From Asparagopsis taxiformis (Eukaryota > Rhodophyta > Florideophyceae > Bonnemaisoniales > Bonnemaisoniaceae), in contig JALQPE010001378.1 in the NCBI GenBank assembly GCA_030407315.1, positions 1-17,285 on the forward strand: a stretch of DNA of 17,285 bases, read 5' to 3'. A program made the position numbers and the translations under genes. The notes beneath the pieces are model-generated. The model saw only the letters and a list, made by a program, of their open reading frames with translations, had not been told where the DNA came from and ran no database searches. This document shows, one piece after another, positions 8,749 through 16,510 of this stretch (position 1 is its first letter; every line of letters starts with the position of its first letter).

Positions 8749-9036
8749 TTATGAAATACCACCATCAATGTATGCAGAATGCGGTGCCAAAACCCCAGTG
8801 GGCCTTCCCAAATAATGCAAACGGCTGACATACGTTTTGGAATGTGGAGTTAAGTAGGGATTGAGGGGCAGTGTTGGCACGTTGTCTGCGAGGCACTTGT
8901 CTGTCAACAATTGGACTGGACGGTCAATGGAGGTTGGGTATTTTCGGTTGCCCATTGTTGTGACACAAAGGGACCAATGCATCTTGATCACGGTCCTGTG
9001 ATGGGAGTACAGGTGGCGACTTGGTGATTTTGTCAA
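8749..9036 (-). other. Unidentified open frame, possible coding fragment
   Basis: A 95-codon minus-strand frame with stretches that look protein-like ('NRKYPTSIDRPVQLL', 'PTLPLNPYLTPHSKTYVSRL', 'LGRPTGVLAPHSAYIDGG'). It is in the same phase as a further open stretch 8748-8380 that runs through the microsatellite, separated only by a TAA. It has no recognisable motif. It may be a fragment of an old element or chance. Confidence 0.2.
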
Positions 9037-9984
9037 ATCTTCACATCTCGTTGAAGAGGTGACTCACAGCTTTCAACGAGCTAGAATCTAACTTTGCAGA
9101 TGTTGCAAGGTTGTTGAGCCCAAGAATCAAAGGGGGCCATTACAACATGCATTATCCCCAACGCGGTAGAAGGTCTGCTACTACAGTATGTCTTTGTTCC
9201 TTGACCCGTCTCCATTTCCGTTTCAGGGGTTCCAGGGGTGAGCAACAAAATGTGCCGAGAAAACTACTGTCTGCGGAAAAAAGATGCGGGGAAAAAGTAT
9301 GGCGGTTGCCCGAGCATCCTCGGAACTTTGGAACTGATAAATTTCAGGTACAGTTTGCCAGCGGTTAAAAAATGGTGACATTTTTCGGAACTTCTTTGCT
9401 GGAGGCACCCTGGCCTCTCCAGCCACGGGTGCGCGCAATGGGTAATATAAGTACCCTGTGGTATGTTGCGGATCACTAGAACAAAGAAAAAACAGAAACA
9501 GCTGGAAGTGGCTGTGTCGCCCTGTTGTAGTTTTGAACTAACGTTGTTGGTCAATCAACCACCCACACGAGTGAAAGTTCTATCTAGGCCCTGATATTTC
9601 AATACCTGGAGGATGGAAGAATGAATGTCCATGAATTCTCAGTTGTCTTCTCATATCTGCAATATTCTGCTTGTTGCAGACACACTAGAAGTCACAGGTC
9701 GCACACTATGCCACTGTCATCTATCCCTCAATGTTGTTGAAATCCACTTGGCTGCAGCAGGAACTCATTCATCAAGAGTGCCATGTACAAGATATCACTT
9801 TTAACATGTCAACATGCTCTTCTTGGCCCTTCTGCCAGTTTCTTTTGGGTTTCTGCTCCCCTGCTTTGGGTCAACCTGTAGGGTGTAAGCGGGTTACAAG
9901 TTATTCCCCAAAGATAAAGAAAAAGATCCGACAAGGTTTCCCCGATGGGTTGATAAGTTGAGAGTTTGTTTGCACTCTAGGTTT
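9037..9984. other. CpG-richer unassigned stretch
   Basis: CpG dinucleotides are visibly more frequent here (about 8800-9560) than to the left. There is a TATAAG at 9446-9451 and a small hairpin CTCGTTGAA/TTCAACGAG (9047-9080). It could include a host promoter or exon, but no frame or splice pair is convincing. Confidence 0.4.
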
Positions 9985-10095
9985 TAGGAAGTTAGGAACT
10001 TAGGAAGGTCTCGGCTTCCTAAATGTTTCCTAAAATGTTTAGGAATTCCTAACTGAGTTTAGGAAGATTCCTAAATATTTTTAGGAATGTTCCTA
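9985..10095. repeat. Array of alternating TAGGAA / TTCCTA words
   Basis: Within 111 bp there are six TAGGAA words (9985, 9993, 10001, 10040, 10060, 10082) and five TTCCTA words (10016, 10027, 10046, 10068, 10090). They are often joined as small palindromes such as TTTAGGAATTCCTAA. Adjacent pairs can form several alternative short hairpins. It lies just left of the presumed 3' LTR; whether it belongs to the LTR, a small MITE or a satellite fragment cannot be decided here. Confidence 0.75.
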
Positions 10096-10342
10096 AAAAT
10101 AAACTGTAACTTACAAAGCTTCACATCCGCCCCTGCTAACCCTGCTTAGCGATGCGTCCCCTAACCCTATTGAAGTGTTCAAGCATTCAGCACAAAAATA
10201 GCACAGCTCGTGACCTTAACCTTGTTCTCGGGAAGGTGAGTGTACTCGGCTTTGGGTTGCCCTGGCTTACACTCCCCTCCACTCGCCTTCCTCTCAGATC
10301 CACTTTGTCTCGGTGGATATCGGCATGGAAATACCGAAAGTC

Positions 10343-10366
10343 TTCCTAGATCTGTTCCTAGATCTG
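10343..10366. repeat. 12-bp tandem repeat, two exact copies
   Basis: TTCCTAGATCTG occurs twice head to tail within the presumed LTR. It may be an LTR regulatory repeat or a replication slip. Confidence 0.8.
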
Positions 10367-10440
10367 TGCCTGTTGTCTGGTGGTTGGCTTGCTCATATGA
10401 TCGTAGAAGCGGAAGAGTAGCATTGTCTGAATGCTGAAGC

Positions 10441-10640
10441 GTTAAAGCAGAAGTAACGTCCTGTTATGTTCAGCGTGCTGTTTCAGTAAAGGTGTGCGCT
10501 CGTTAAGCTCCTCGTTGCTCATCTTGTTCCAGGTGCTCTTTATTGGCCTGCGGACTCCAGCTGTTAAAGCAAAACCAACGTCCTGTGGCATTCAGCGACA
10601 ACAAAAGTATGTACTCGTGAAACTCCTGGATACTCCTCTG
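10441..10640. repeat. Diverged direct repeat pair of about 70 bp in the presumed LTR
   Basis: The two copies start at 10441 and 10563, about 122 bp apart. They share the words GTTAAAGCA, AACGTCCTGT, TTCAGCG and (G)TACTCGTxAA/GCTCGTTAA-like ends, followed by AGCTCCT/AACTCCT. U3 enhancer duplications often look like this. Their age relative to the element is unknown. Confidence 0.6.
10539..10544 (-). terminator. Polyadenylation signal AATAAA of the LTR element
   Basis: The minus strand reads AATAAA within a GC-balanced context inside the presumed 3' LTR, downstream of pol. It would direct 3'-end formation of the element transcript. It is a six-base match, so support comes from position only. 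Confidence 0.4.
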
Positions 10641-10723
10641 TCTGTTTCCACTAGGCGACCTTATTAATATTACTAGTGCTGGACCAATCCTGTACTCTGG
10701 ACTGTGGATCCAAGCCTACTGTA

Positions 10724-11140
10724 CTACTCTGTAGACTTCCTCCTCCTGCACAGGTCTGTTTGCCTTTGGTGTCCTGTGCTCCTCTGCAGCACTGTTCTTT
10801 GTTTTTTTAAAACTGGAAGCTGAGCATACACAGCACAGCTCTGTCTCGCAAAGCATGTATCTGATTGCATGCTTTGCGGATATGTAGCTTGTCTTGTATC
10901 TCCAGGGATGGTAAGTGCTGGGGGTGCTGCAACCACCACTTGAATAGTGTGGTGTGCAGTTTCCTGTTCAGCACTTGTGTCCGCTCAGGGATCAGCTGCC
11001 TGAACTGTAGGCAGACTGTGTTGTCAGTCAACTTCCCTGTTCCTGTCACTTCCCTGACATCAAACTCGATACTATCTCCCTTCTTTCTACAATCTACTAT
11101 CTCACCTGGCCTGACTGTGACCTTTCTTCCTTACGCTGTA
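10724..11140 (-). pseudogene. Possible end of Pol polyprotein, unrecognised tail
   Basis: Past the integrase C-terminus, the minus strand stays open in one phase from about 11140 to 10807 (including 'GDSIEFDVREV' and 'LQFRQLIPERTQVL'). It stays open in another phase from about 10940 to a TAG at 10726-10724, which falls immediately beside the purine tract that should prime plus-strand synthesis. Gypsy polyproteins commonly end next to that tract, so the second phase is a plausible natural terminus reached after one more frame change. No domain is recognisable in either. The C-terminal half is Gln/Arg-rich. Confidence is low because both frames could be partly chance. Confidence 0.35.
10736..10747 (-). 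promoter_or_regulatory. Candidate polypurine tract
   Basis: Twelve consecutive purines on the minus strand (AGGAGGAGGAAG) lie directly downstream of the last pol reading frame and upstream of the presumed 3' LTR. This is where the plus-strand primer of an LTR retrotransposon sits. The sequence after it does not begin with TG, so the exact LTR start is not settled. Confidence 0.4.
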
Positions 11141-11600
11141 CCTCAATGTCACAAGTCATGGCATGCCAACTCTGACTACCCTGAATCCGTACTGGCTCAT
11201 CTTCCTCATTCACATACTCCACTTTGTCAACTTTGACTTCTTCCAGGGTTGCATGCACTGGCTTTTCATCTTTTTTATGCATTTTGTCCAGAAAGACTGG
11301 TTCGGGTTCATGCTCATGCACCGGATGTACGTACTGTACTAGGTCATTGGCATCAACCCTCCTGTCGAAATAAAATTGTTCACTTCCTTCCAGCCAAACT
11401 GTTTTGCCCTGTATTTTCTCAACCTTGAAGGGTCCCTAACACCGAGGTTGAAGTCTTCCTTTTGTAAGATTGTCCCATCGGTCTGTCCTCAACAGCACTG
11501 GGTCACCTACCTTGATTGGGAGTAACTTTGTCTGGGCAAACACTCCTTTGTCTTCATCATATAACAGTCCACGTTTGGCCAACACTCTGTTGTATCTTCA
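11097..11600 (-). pseudogene. pol: Integrase C-terminal GPY/F-like domain and acidic tail
   Basis: In a new phase from about 11600 the sequence shows 'KVGDPVLLRTDRWDNLTKGRL' followed shortly by 'GPFKVEKI'. That is the GPY/F module (SH3-like C-terminal domain) that follows the core in many gypsy integrases. A TAG codon (about 11440) interrupts it just before the GPF triplet, where an aromatic residue is usual, so this looks like a point nonsense change. The frame then stays open to 11097 with a charged tail rich in Glu, Lys, His and Val (for example 'EEVKVDKVEYVNEEDEPV'). I do not see the conserved aromatic cage of a chromodomain. The tail may mediate target choice, but that is a guess. Confidence 0.75.
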
Positions 11601-12085
11601 TTTTGTAAGGCCAACTTCTTTTGTGCCCGTTTTTGAGCCACCACTACATCATCCACCATCCTATCAGCATCAGTTAAACACAAACCCATATCTTTCTCAA
11701 AGTGACAAATTGGGTCAATTGGCTTTGTACCATACAAACATTCAAATGGTGACATGCCAATACTACTGTGGTATGTACAGTTGTGTGTGTGGGTCACTGC
11801 CCCAACTGTGTGGAACCAATTTTCACTGGGTTGCAAATCCATCAACATAACTCTCATTCCAGCATTCAAATCACGATGCCATCTTTCTACTAAACCATTT
11901 GTCTGTGGGTGTTTTGCAGCACTGTATCGAATGTCTATGTCCAACAATCTGCAAAACTCTTGTTGCAGCTGTGCTGTGAACTGGCCACCATTATCAGCAA
12001 TAATAACTTCAGGGTGGTTGATCATTGGGTACACATGTGTCAAGTACAACATGCTGTGTCTTTTGCATTTGGTGGTCCTTGGCAA
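11507..12085 (-). pseudogene. pol: Integrase catalytic core, second half (DD35E)
   Basis: This frame continues the integrase core after a one-phase change. The second catalytic Asp is in 'IIADNGGQF' (11995-11993) and the catalytic Glu in 'GLVERWHRDL' (11887-11885). There are exactly 35 residues between them, the classic DD35E spacing of retroviral and gypsy integrases. 'AAKHPQTNG' precedes the Glu as in the family, and 'GMSPFECLYG' follows as in gypsy elements. The frame stays similar to the family down to about the 'AQKKLAL' stretch near 11610. The remaining residues before the stop at 11507 do not look like integrase; the better continuation is in another phase from about 11600, so a further indel is likely there. 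Confidence 0.88.
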
Positions 12086-13104
12086 GGAATAGCCCAGGCA
12101 AACTTGCTAAATGCATCAATCACAGAAAATATGTAGTCATATGTGTTTCCATTGATCTTCACTGGAGTAAACCCACCAACAAAGTCCATATGTATTCTCT
12201 GTCCAGGTCCACTGGGCACGTCCAATGCATGTGGCATGCGCCGAACTGGCTTCCCTGTGCCCTTGGCCCTCAAGCACCTCAAACACTCTGTACAATATCT
12301 TCTCACATCCAACTGTATCTCTGGCCACCAAAAATGTCTTAATGCCTCAAGCATTTTGTCTGGTCCTAAGTGCATTTTACTGTGTGCTCTCCTCAGAAAT
12401 TCTCCCCTCAAAGCCTCTGGCACTACAATCTGCCCTCTGCTTCGCAACAAACCTCCTGACCACTTGGCTTGTGACAACCTGCCCCTTGGCAGCTTGTTGT
12501 GCACTACCATGTACTTTCTCTCCTCCTTCACTACCAAACCTTTCAACTTGATGTCTTGCAAATATGCATGGTACCACTCATCTCTCCTGGTACTGTCAGT
12601 ATCATCACCAAACTGGATCTTACCAATCTCATTCTCTTCACTCTCACTTTCTGTGTCACTGCCACTGCAACTCTCTGTTTCTTCAGGTGCAACTGCATTC
12701 TCAATGGCAAGAACTCCATTCTGGATTGTGCTGATTCTGGGAATTCTGTCCACAGGTTTGTTATCATCCCACACATCCACTACACAAATAATATCCACAT
12801 CACTGAATTGCCGGGTAAAGGCATCCGCCACAGGATTGTCTTTACCTTTGACAAAGTGCAATTCAATGTCAAATTGAGACAAAAATGAGGCCCAACGTGC
12901 CTGTTTTGAGTTTGTAAACTTTTGTTTTAACAAACATGACACTCCTTGATTGTCAACAAAGCATTTTGTTGTTTGACCATTGAGGACATAATGTCGCCAC
13001 TTTTGTAAGCACTGGTGCAGCGCGTATGCCTCTTTCTCATAGATGCCCCACCTTTCTTGGGTGTCATTCAGCTTCTTGCTGTAAAATGCTATAGGTCTTT
13101 CCCA
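12040..13104 (-). pseudogene. pol: Pol RNase H second segment and integrase N-terminal half
   Basis: An uninterrupted frame holding the rest of RNase H and the beginning of integrase. The RNase H part shows 'ERPIAFYSKKL', the 'YEKEAYAL' helix with the catalytic Glu, 'FVDNQGVSCLL' with a catalytic Asp, and the C-terminal 'KGKDNPVADAFTRQ' signature. A Glu/Ser/Asp-rich acidic linker follows at about 12680-12620. The integrase HHCC zinc-binding module is H-x3-H (12384 to 12370) and C-x2-C (12294 to 12283). The first catalytic Asp of the DDE core lies in 'HMDFVGG' (about 12186-12184), followed by 'SVIDAFSKFAW'. Integrase inserts the cDNA into chromosomes. The frame ends shortly after by a phase change between about 12085 and 12040, so this is not the natural end of the protein. 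Confidence 0.88.
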
Positions 13105-13340
13105 TCTTGCTGCAATACTCCTCCAATGGCTCGGTCAGAACTGTCTGTGTACACCTCATAGCCATTATCCGGATTGGGATATGCTAATGGATCACTAGCA
13201 ATGTCGACCATCTGCTGTTTTAGCTTATTAAATGCCTCCTCACACTCATCATTCCAAACTGGATGACTGGGTCTTCTGGGGTCAGCTTCTATCAAGATTT
13301 CTGGATTGGCTAAAGGTTTGCCATTTCCTCCAACTGGCTG
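13089..13340 (-). pseudogene. pol: Pol RNase H, first segment (frame-shifted from RT)
   Basis: After the RT frame drifts out of phase at about 13330-13360, this frame carries the start of the gypsy RNase H. It has the pre-RNase H 'W-N-D-E-C-E-E-A-F-N-K-L-K' helix and then 'VYTDSSDRAIGGVLQQ', whose Asp (13145-13143) is the first catalytic carboxylate. RNase H removes the RNA strand during cDNA synthesis. Two single-base losses close together near 13356 and 13330 would explain the phase change, because a third frame matches best between those points. The segment itself ends by another phase change between about 13145 and 13100, where the run GGGAAA sits. No methionine is needed because it is an internal part of the polyprotein. 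Confidence 0.8.
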
Positions 13341-16275
13341 GCCTTTGTAATCTCAACAAAGGTGCTGCAGTTTTGCTGACATCCTTCACAAATCTGCCAT
13401 AATAGTTGATCAGACCCATGAAGCTGAGCAGTTTCTTTACTGTGGTTGGTCGTTCAAACTTACTCATCGCTTCAACCTTCTCCATGTCCATCCGAATACC
13501 ATCTGCACTTATCACATGACCAAGATACTTCAAGCTCTCCTGAAACCAATGACACTTATCCACTCGAAGTCTCATGTTAGCATCAGCCAACAACTTCAAC
13601 ACAGTAGCGACATGTGCTTTGTGTTCCTCTGAATCTCTGGAGTGAATCAATATGTCATCCAAGTAAACCTGCACATAGCCATTCTTGATTGGCTCATGTA
13701 ACACTTTGCGGATCATACGTTGAAAGGCAGGTGGGGCAGCATGTATACCAAAAGGTAACACATTGTACTCAAAGTGCCCACGCTCACAGACAAAAGCTGA
13801 TGCTTTCCGTGCCCTTTCTGTCATTGGAATATGGTTGTAACCACTGCGTAGATCCAAACATGTGAACATTGTGCTTCCTCCAAGTTTGTCGAATATTTCG
13901 TCAATCTTGGGAAGTGGGAATGCCAACTGTTGTGCCTGTTTGTTCAGCTCTCTGTAGTCTATGACCATCCTGTACTCCTTCTTTCCTGTTATTGGGTCAT
14001 ATGTCTTCTTTGGCACTAAAAACGTTGGACTGGCCCATGGTGAGTCACTTTCCTGAATGATGTTCAGGGCTAGGTACTTGTCTATGAACTCATCCAAGGC
14101 CTTCAATTCTTGGGGACACAACCTAAAGGGTCTGCTCCTTACTGGTCGTGGTTCTTTCTCAAACATGATATCAAATTCTATGCCATAAGCTCTAGTTAGC
14201 TTTTCATCATAGAAAACATCATCCTCCAGATTTGGGTACTTCTGCAATTCATCCTTTAACCAAGGTTCATGTTCTGGAGCAATCAGGTTAATAGTTCCAA
14301 CTGGGCTTCGGTTGTATGACCTGAAACACTTGTTGTACTCATCTGGGGTAACAAACATAACTGGTGCTTCCACCAAGCTGTGACCAATAGCCTTCTCTGG
14401 TAAAGCCATTGCCACCAATTTGCCATTCTGTGCCTCTTTGATGTTCGATCTGAACTCAGTTAGATGCGCCTTGTTGGCTTTCACAGTTTGTATTGAGCAC
14501 ACCTCACTTTGCAAAGTGGGATTCACGTCAATACTCTCAGTGCTGACTTCTTGGGATCCTAAGCCATCACACTGTATGGACTTCTCAGCCTCGCTCACCC
14601 TGACCACCATCATAATGGCCAATCTCAACTCATCATCATCCATGTGTTGACTATCACTCAAACACTTGTGCTGTCTACCTGCCACATTCTCCCCTCGAAT
14701 GGACTTCAGGTAGGTCAACAAGATTGGTAATGCAAAAGTAGAAAACTCAAGGGCTTGTCGGAAGTTTGGTGCATCATGTGCCAGCCACCACTCTGCTGTT
14801 TGCATAATTCTTTGCTGTAACTCTGCAACACTACATTGCAGCTGCTTGCAAACTCCTTGTACTACTCCTGGATATTGTGTGAAAGTCACACGAATTTCCT
14901 CGGCTGCTCTGTCCAGTTCAGCATTGAACTTGCAACAGTTGTCTAGGTACTTCTGTGCCTTGGAAATTTGATCATGTGTACCCCTACACATAACCTTTGG
15001 TTCTAGCTGTTGTGCCTGGTGTTTGAGAGACACTGTCACCTCTTGTGACCTGTTGCACTCTCCATGCACACGTAGCTTCTCAAACTGAGGCTGCACCACT
15101 GGTATCTTGGAGTCTAACGCCATACCCTGGGTGTTGTGGTTGCTGGATAAACTGGGTGTAGGGGAGTCCTGGGTTTTGGCCATCTTGACCTTTCGTGGAC
15201 TGAGTTCCCCTGCTCCTACCCTTCCAATTTGAACCGTTACGGAGTGTGGTACCAGACCACGACCCCTCCATTTGTGCAAATTCTCCTTTCCTACCATACC
15301 CACAAACAATGCTTGTTTGGGCTTGGGTACAATAACTCCATTGGCATCTTTTAACATTCTCTTGCATGGTTTCAAAACCACGGTCTTGTTCTGGCAAATG
15401 TCCATCAAGGTATGCCAATACAATGCTGTTGGGTTGTGTGGAACACACACAATTAAGTCTTTTGTTGGGTTCTTCAGTAGTATTAACTGCTCAACCAACT
15501 GTTTTGCTTCAAAGTCTGTGTATGCAAATGCAATTCCTTTCTTGTAGTGGTCACCTTTCAACTTGTGAGTGACACTCAAAGGTAAATGCTCACGTGCAGC
15601 ACCATGTGGCACTGTGCTGATTTCAAAATTTGGCTTGCCAAATTTGTCTGTCACAAACTTGATTAACGTTGGGTTCAATATTTGATATCCTGTAGGTATC
15701 TTGCCTGTACTTGCTGCAATGCTGAGAATTGTGTTGCTCAGCTGTCCTCCATGTCCTTTGGTTGTGCTTGTAGCACCACCATGTTGACTGAACACTGCTG
15801 GAATGTCTACAGTAGCTCCCTGTAGCTGCTTGTAGCCATTATATCTTGGTGTTCCATAGTTTGGAAACACACCTAAAAATTTGATAAGGTCTCTTCCAAT
15901 GACCATATCATAAACACATGTCGGGACTTGATAGAAGGTTGCAAAAACTTCTTCACCGACAACTGGGGGTGGTCCATTCTGTACATCCAGCACTTGAAAA
16001 GTGCTCCCCAGTCTGCTAACTGCTGGCATGAAGTCATTAGTTGCAGCTCTAAATCCCATTTCTGTCTTCTCTTGTAAAACTAAATCAGGTTGCAATTGTT
16101 GTTGCAATTTTGTAGTAATTAAACTAGTCATAGCACCAGTGTCAATAATTCCTTGGCACTCAATACCACCAAATCTAACTGTTGCCATCATAGGTGGTAC
16201 ATCCAAACCTTCACCATCATCCTCCACTGGGGTTTGGCGCATCCTGTGGTCTATTGCATAAACCCCTAAACGCAC
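13282..16275 (-). CDS. pol: Pol N-terminal part: aspartic protease, Dam-like domain, helical linker, reverse transcriptase
   Basis: A 997-codon open frame, in the same phase as the zinc finger and separated from it only by one TGA, so the GTG at 16275 need not be a true start. Residues 28-140 are a retropepsin-like protease: the catalytic triplet D45-T46-G47 followed by Ala, and the flap-side 'VIGRDLIKFLG' at 125-135. Residues about 193-328 resemble a phage Dam-type methyltransferase fold. Residues about 395-640 are a predicted-helical region I do not recognise. Residues about 690-975 are reverse transcriptase: 'YRMVIDYRELN' near 768, 'LDLRSGY' near 807 holding the first catalytic Asp, 'LPFG' at 840, catalytic Y871-L-D-D874 at 13665-13654, and 'KYLGHVIS' near 916. 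The protease-RT spacing is much longer than usual in gypsy elements. The end at 13282 comes from a frame change, not a natural terminus. Confidence 0.92.
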   Translation of the reverse strand: MRLGVYAIDHRMRQTPVEDDGEGLDVPPMMATVRFGGIECQGIIDTGAMTSLITTKLQQQLQPDLVLQEKTEMGFRAATNDFMPAVSRLGSTFQVLDVQNGPPPVVGEEVFATFYQVPTCVYDMVIGRDLIKFLGVFPNYGTPRYNGYKQLQGATVDIPAVFSQHGGATSTTKGHGGQLSNTILSIAASTGKIPTGYQILNPTLIKFVTDKFGKPNFEISTVPHGAAREHLPLSVTHKLKGDHYKKGIAFAYTDFEAKQLVEQLILLKNPTKDLIVCVPHNPTALYWHTLMDICQNKTVVLKPCKRMLKDANGVIVPKPKQALFVGMVGKENLHKWRGRGLVPHSVTVQIGRVGAGELSPRKVKMAKTQDSPTPSLSSNHNTQGMALDSKIPVVQPQFEKLRVHGECNRSQEVTVSLKHQAQQLEPKVMCRGTHDQISKAQKYLDNCCKFNAELDRAAEEIRVTFTQYPGVVQGVCKQLQCSVAELQQRIMQTAEWWLAHDAPNFRQALEFSTFALPILLTYLKSIRGENVAGRQHKCLSDSQHMDDDELRLAIMMVVRVSEAEKSIQCDGLGSQEVSTESIDVNPTLQSEVCSIQTVKANKAHLTEFRSNIKEAQNGKLVAMALPEKAIGHSLVEAPVMFVTPDEYNKCFRSYNRSPVGTINLIAPEHEPWLKDELQKYPNLEDDVFYDEKLTRAYGIEFDIMFEKEPRPVRSRPFRLCPQELKALDEFIDKYLALNIIQESDSPWASPTFLVPKKTYDPITGKKEYRMVIDYRELNKQAQQLAFPLPKIDEIFDKLGGSTMFTCLDLRSGYNHIPMTERARKASAFVCERGHFEYNVLPFGIHAAPPAFQRMIRKVLHEPIKNGYVQVYLDDILIHSRDSEEHKAHVATVLKLLADANMRLRVDKCHWFQESLKYLGHVISADGIRMDMEKVEAMSKFERPTTVKKLLSFMGLINYYGRFVKDVSKTAAPLLRLQRPASWRKWQTFSQSRNLDRS
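15292..15699 (-). other. Dam-like methyltransferase-fold domain within Pol (probably catalytically inactive)
   Basis: This is residues about 193-328 of the long pol frame, between protease and RT. Three blocks match my memory of the phage N6-adenine methyltransferase (Dam-type, PF05869) layout. The first is an N-terminal 'LNPTLIKFVTDKFGKPNFEIS' block, like the family's 'TPxxLxxxLxxxFG...LD'. The second is a central 'LIVCVPHNPTALYWHTL' block, like 'VxLvPxxTdTxWFH'. The third is a closing 'VPKPKQALFVGM' block, like 'PxPSALvvf'. The expected catalytic NPPY(S) motif would fall near residues 248-255, where the sequence reads FAYTDF, so the active-site motif seems lost. DIRS-type retrotransposons are known to carry a domain of this family, but downstream of RT. 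This is pattern recognition, not an alignment; the alternative is an unrelated alpha/beta domain. Confidence 0.42.
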
Positions 16276-16284
16276 AGGAGTAGG

Positions 16285-16510
16285 TCAGAAACCAGCCACC
16301 CGGCTAGGTACCTGACGGCCACACCCTGAACACTTGGTGATTCCCATTGGGTTCTGACGTCTACATTTAAAACACTTCCAACTTCCCATCTTTTGTTTTC
16401 CTGTACTATGATGTTGTTGGTCTTGTGTGTTGTTGTTGTTGCTAACCTTTTTGTGTGTATCTTTGTTGTTGTCTTTTGGTGTGCTACTATTATTACTCTG
16501 ATTGTGGGTT
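16285..16510 (-). CDS. gag: Gag nucleocapsid-like tail with RanBP2-type zinc finger
   Basis: This frame overlaps the end of the capsid frame and is best read as the C-terminal part of Gag. It starts with a low-complexity Asn/Ser/Gln/Lys tract, a basic polar linker typical before a nucleic-acid-binding module, and then a zinc finger at about 16323-16380. The finger reads W-x-C-x2-C-x3-N-x6-C-x2-C, an exact match to the RanBP2-type signature. It is not the CCHC knuckle (C-x2-C-x4-H-x4-C) usual in gypsy nucleocapsids. RanBP2-type fingers in host proteins bind single-stranded RNA or ubiquitin, so RNA packaging is the natural guess. The frame ends at a TGA (16287-16285), and the protease frame continues in the same phase after it. 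The 5' limit is uncertain because the point of the frame change is not visible. Confidence 0.7.

Larger units (their letters stand above)
10130..10735 (-). repeat. Probable 3' LTR (boundaries uncertain)
   Basis: This non-coding stretch follows the polypurine tract of the minus-strand element. It holds an AT-rich TATA-like patch (about 10660-10675) and a minus-strand AATAAA polyadenylation signal (10544-10539) roughly 120 bp further on, the spacing expected of a U3-R layout. It also has a diverged direct repeat (10441-10510 against 10562-10640, sharing GTTAAAGCA and AACGTCCTGT) and an exact 12-bp tandem (TTCCTAGATCTG at 10343-10354 and 10355-10366). Without the 5' LTR neither edge can be set; the left edge could extend to about 9980. 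Confidence 0.4.

Noticed and set aside
8520..8831. Reading frames with His-Thr repeats across the GT run
   Set aside because: They are translations of the microsatellite and have no other support.
9446..9451. Host gene promoter from TATAAG
   Set aside because: A six-base match without a downstream reading frame or splice structure is too weak to list as a promoter.
11097..11321. Chromodomain at the integrase C-terminus
   Set aside because: The tail is acidic and charged but the aromatic cage residues expected of a chromodomain were not found.
12143..12877. A 244-codon plus-strand frame
   Set aside because: It lies antisense to well-supported RNase H and integrase motifs and has only composition-driven Ser/Leu/Cys content.
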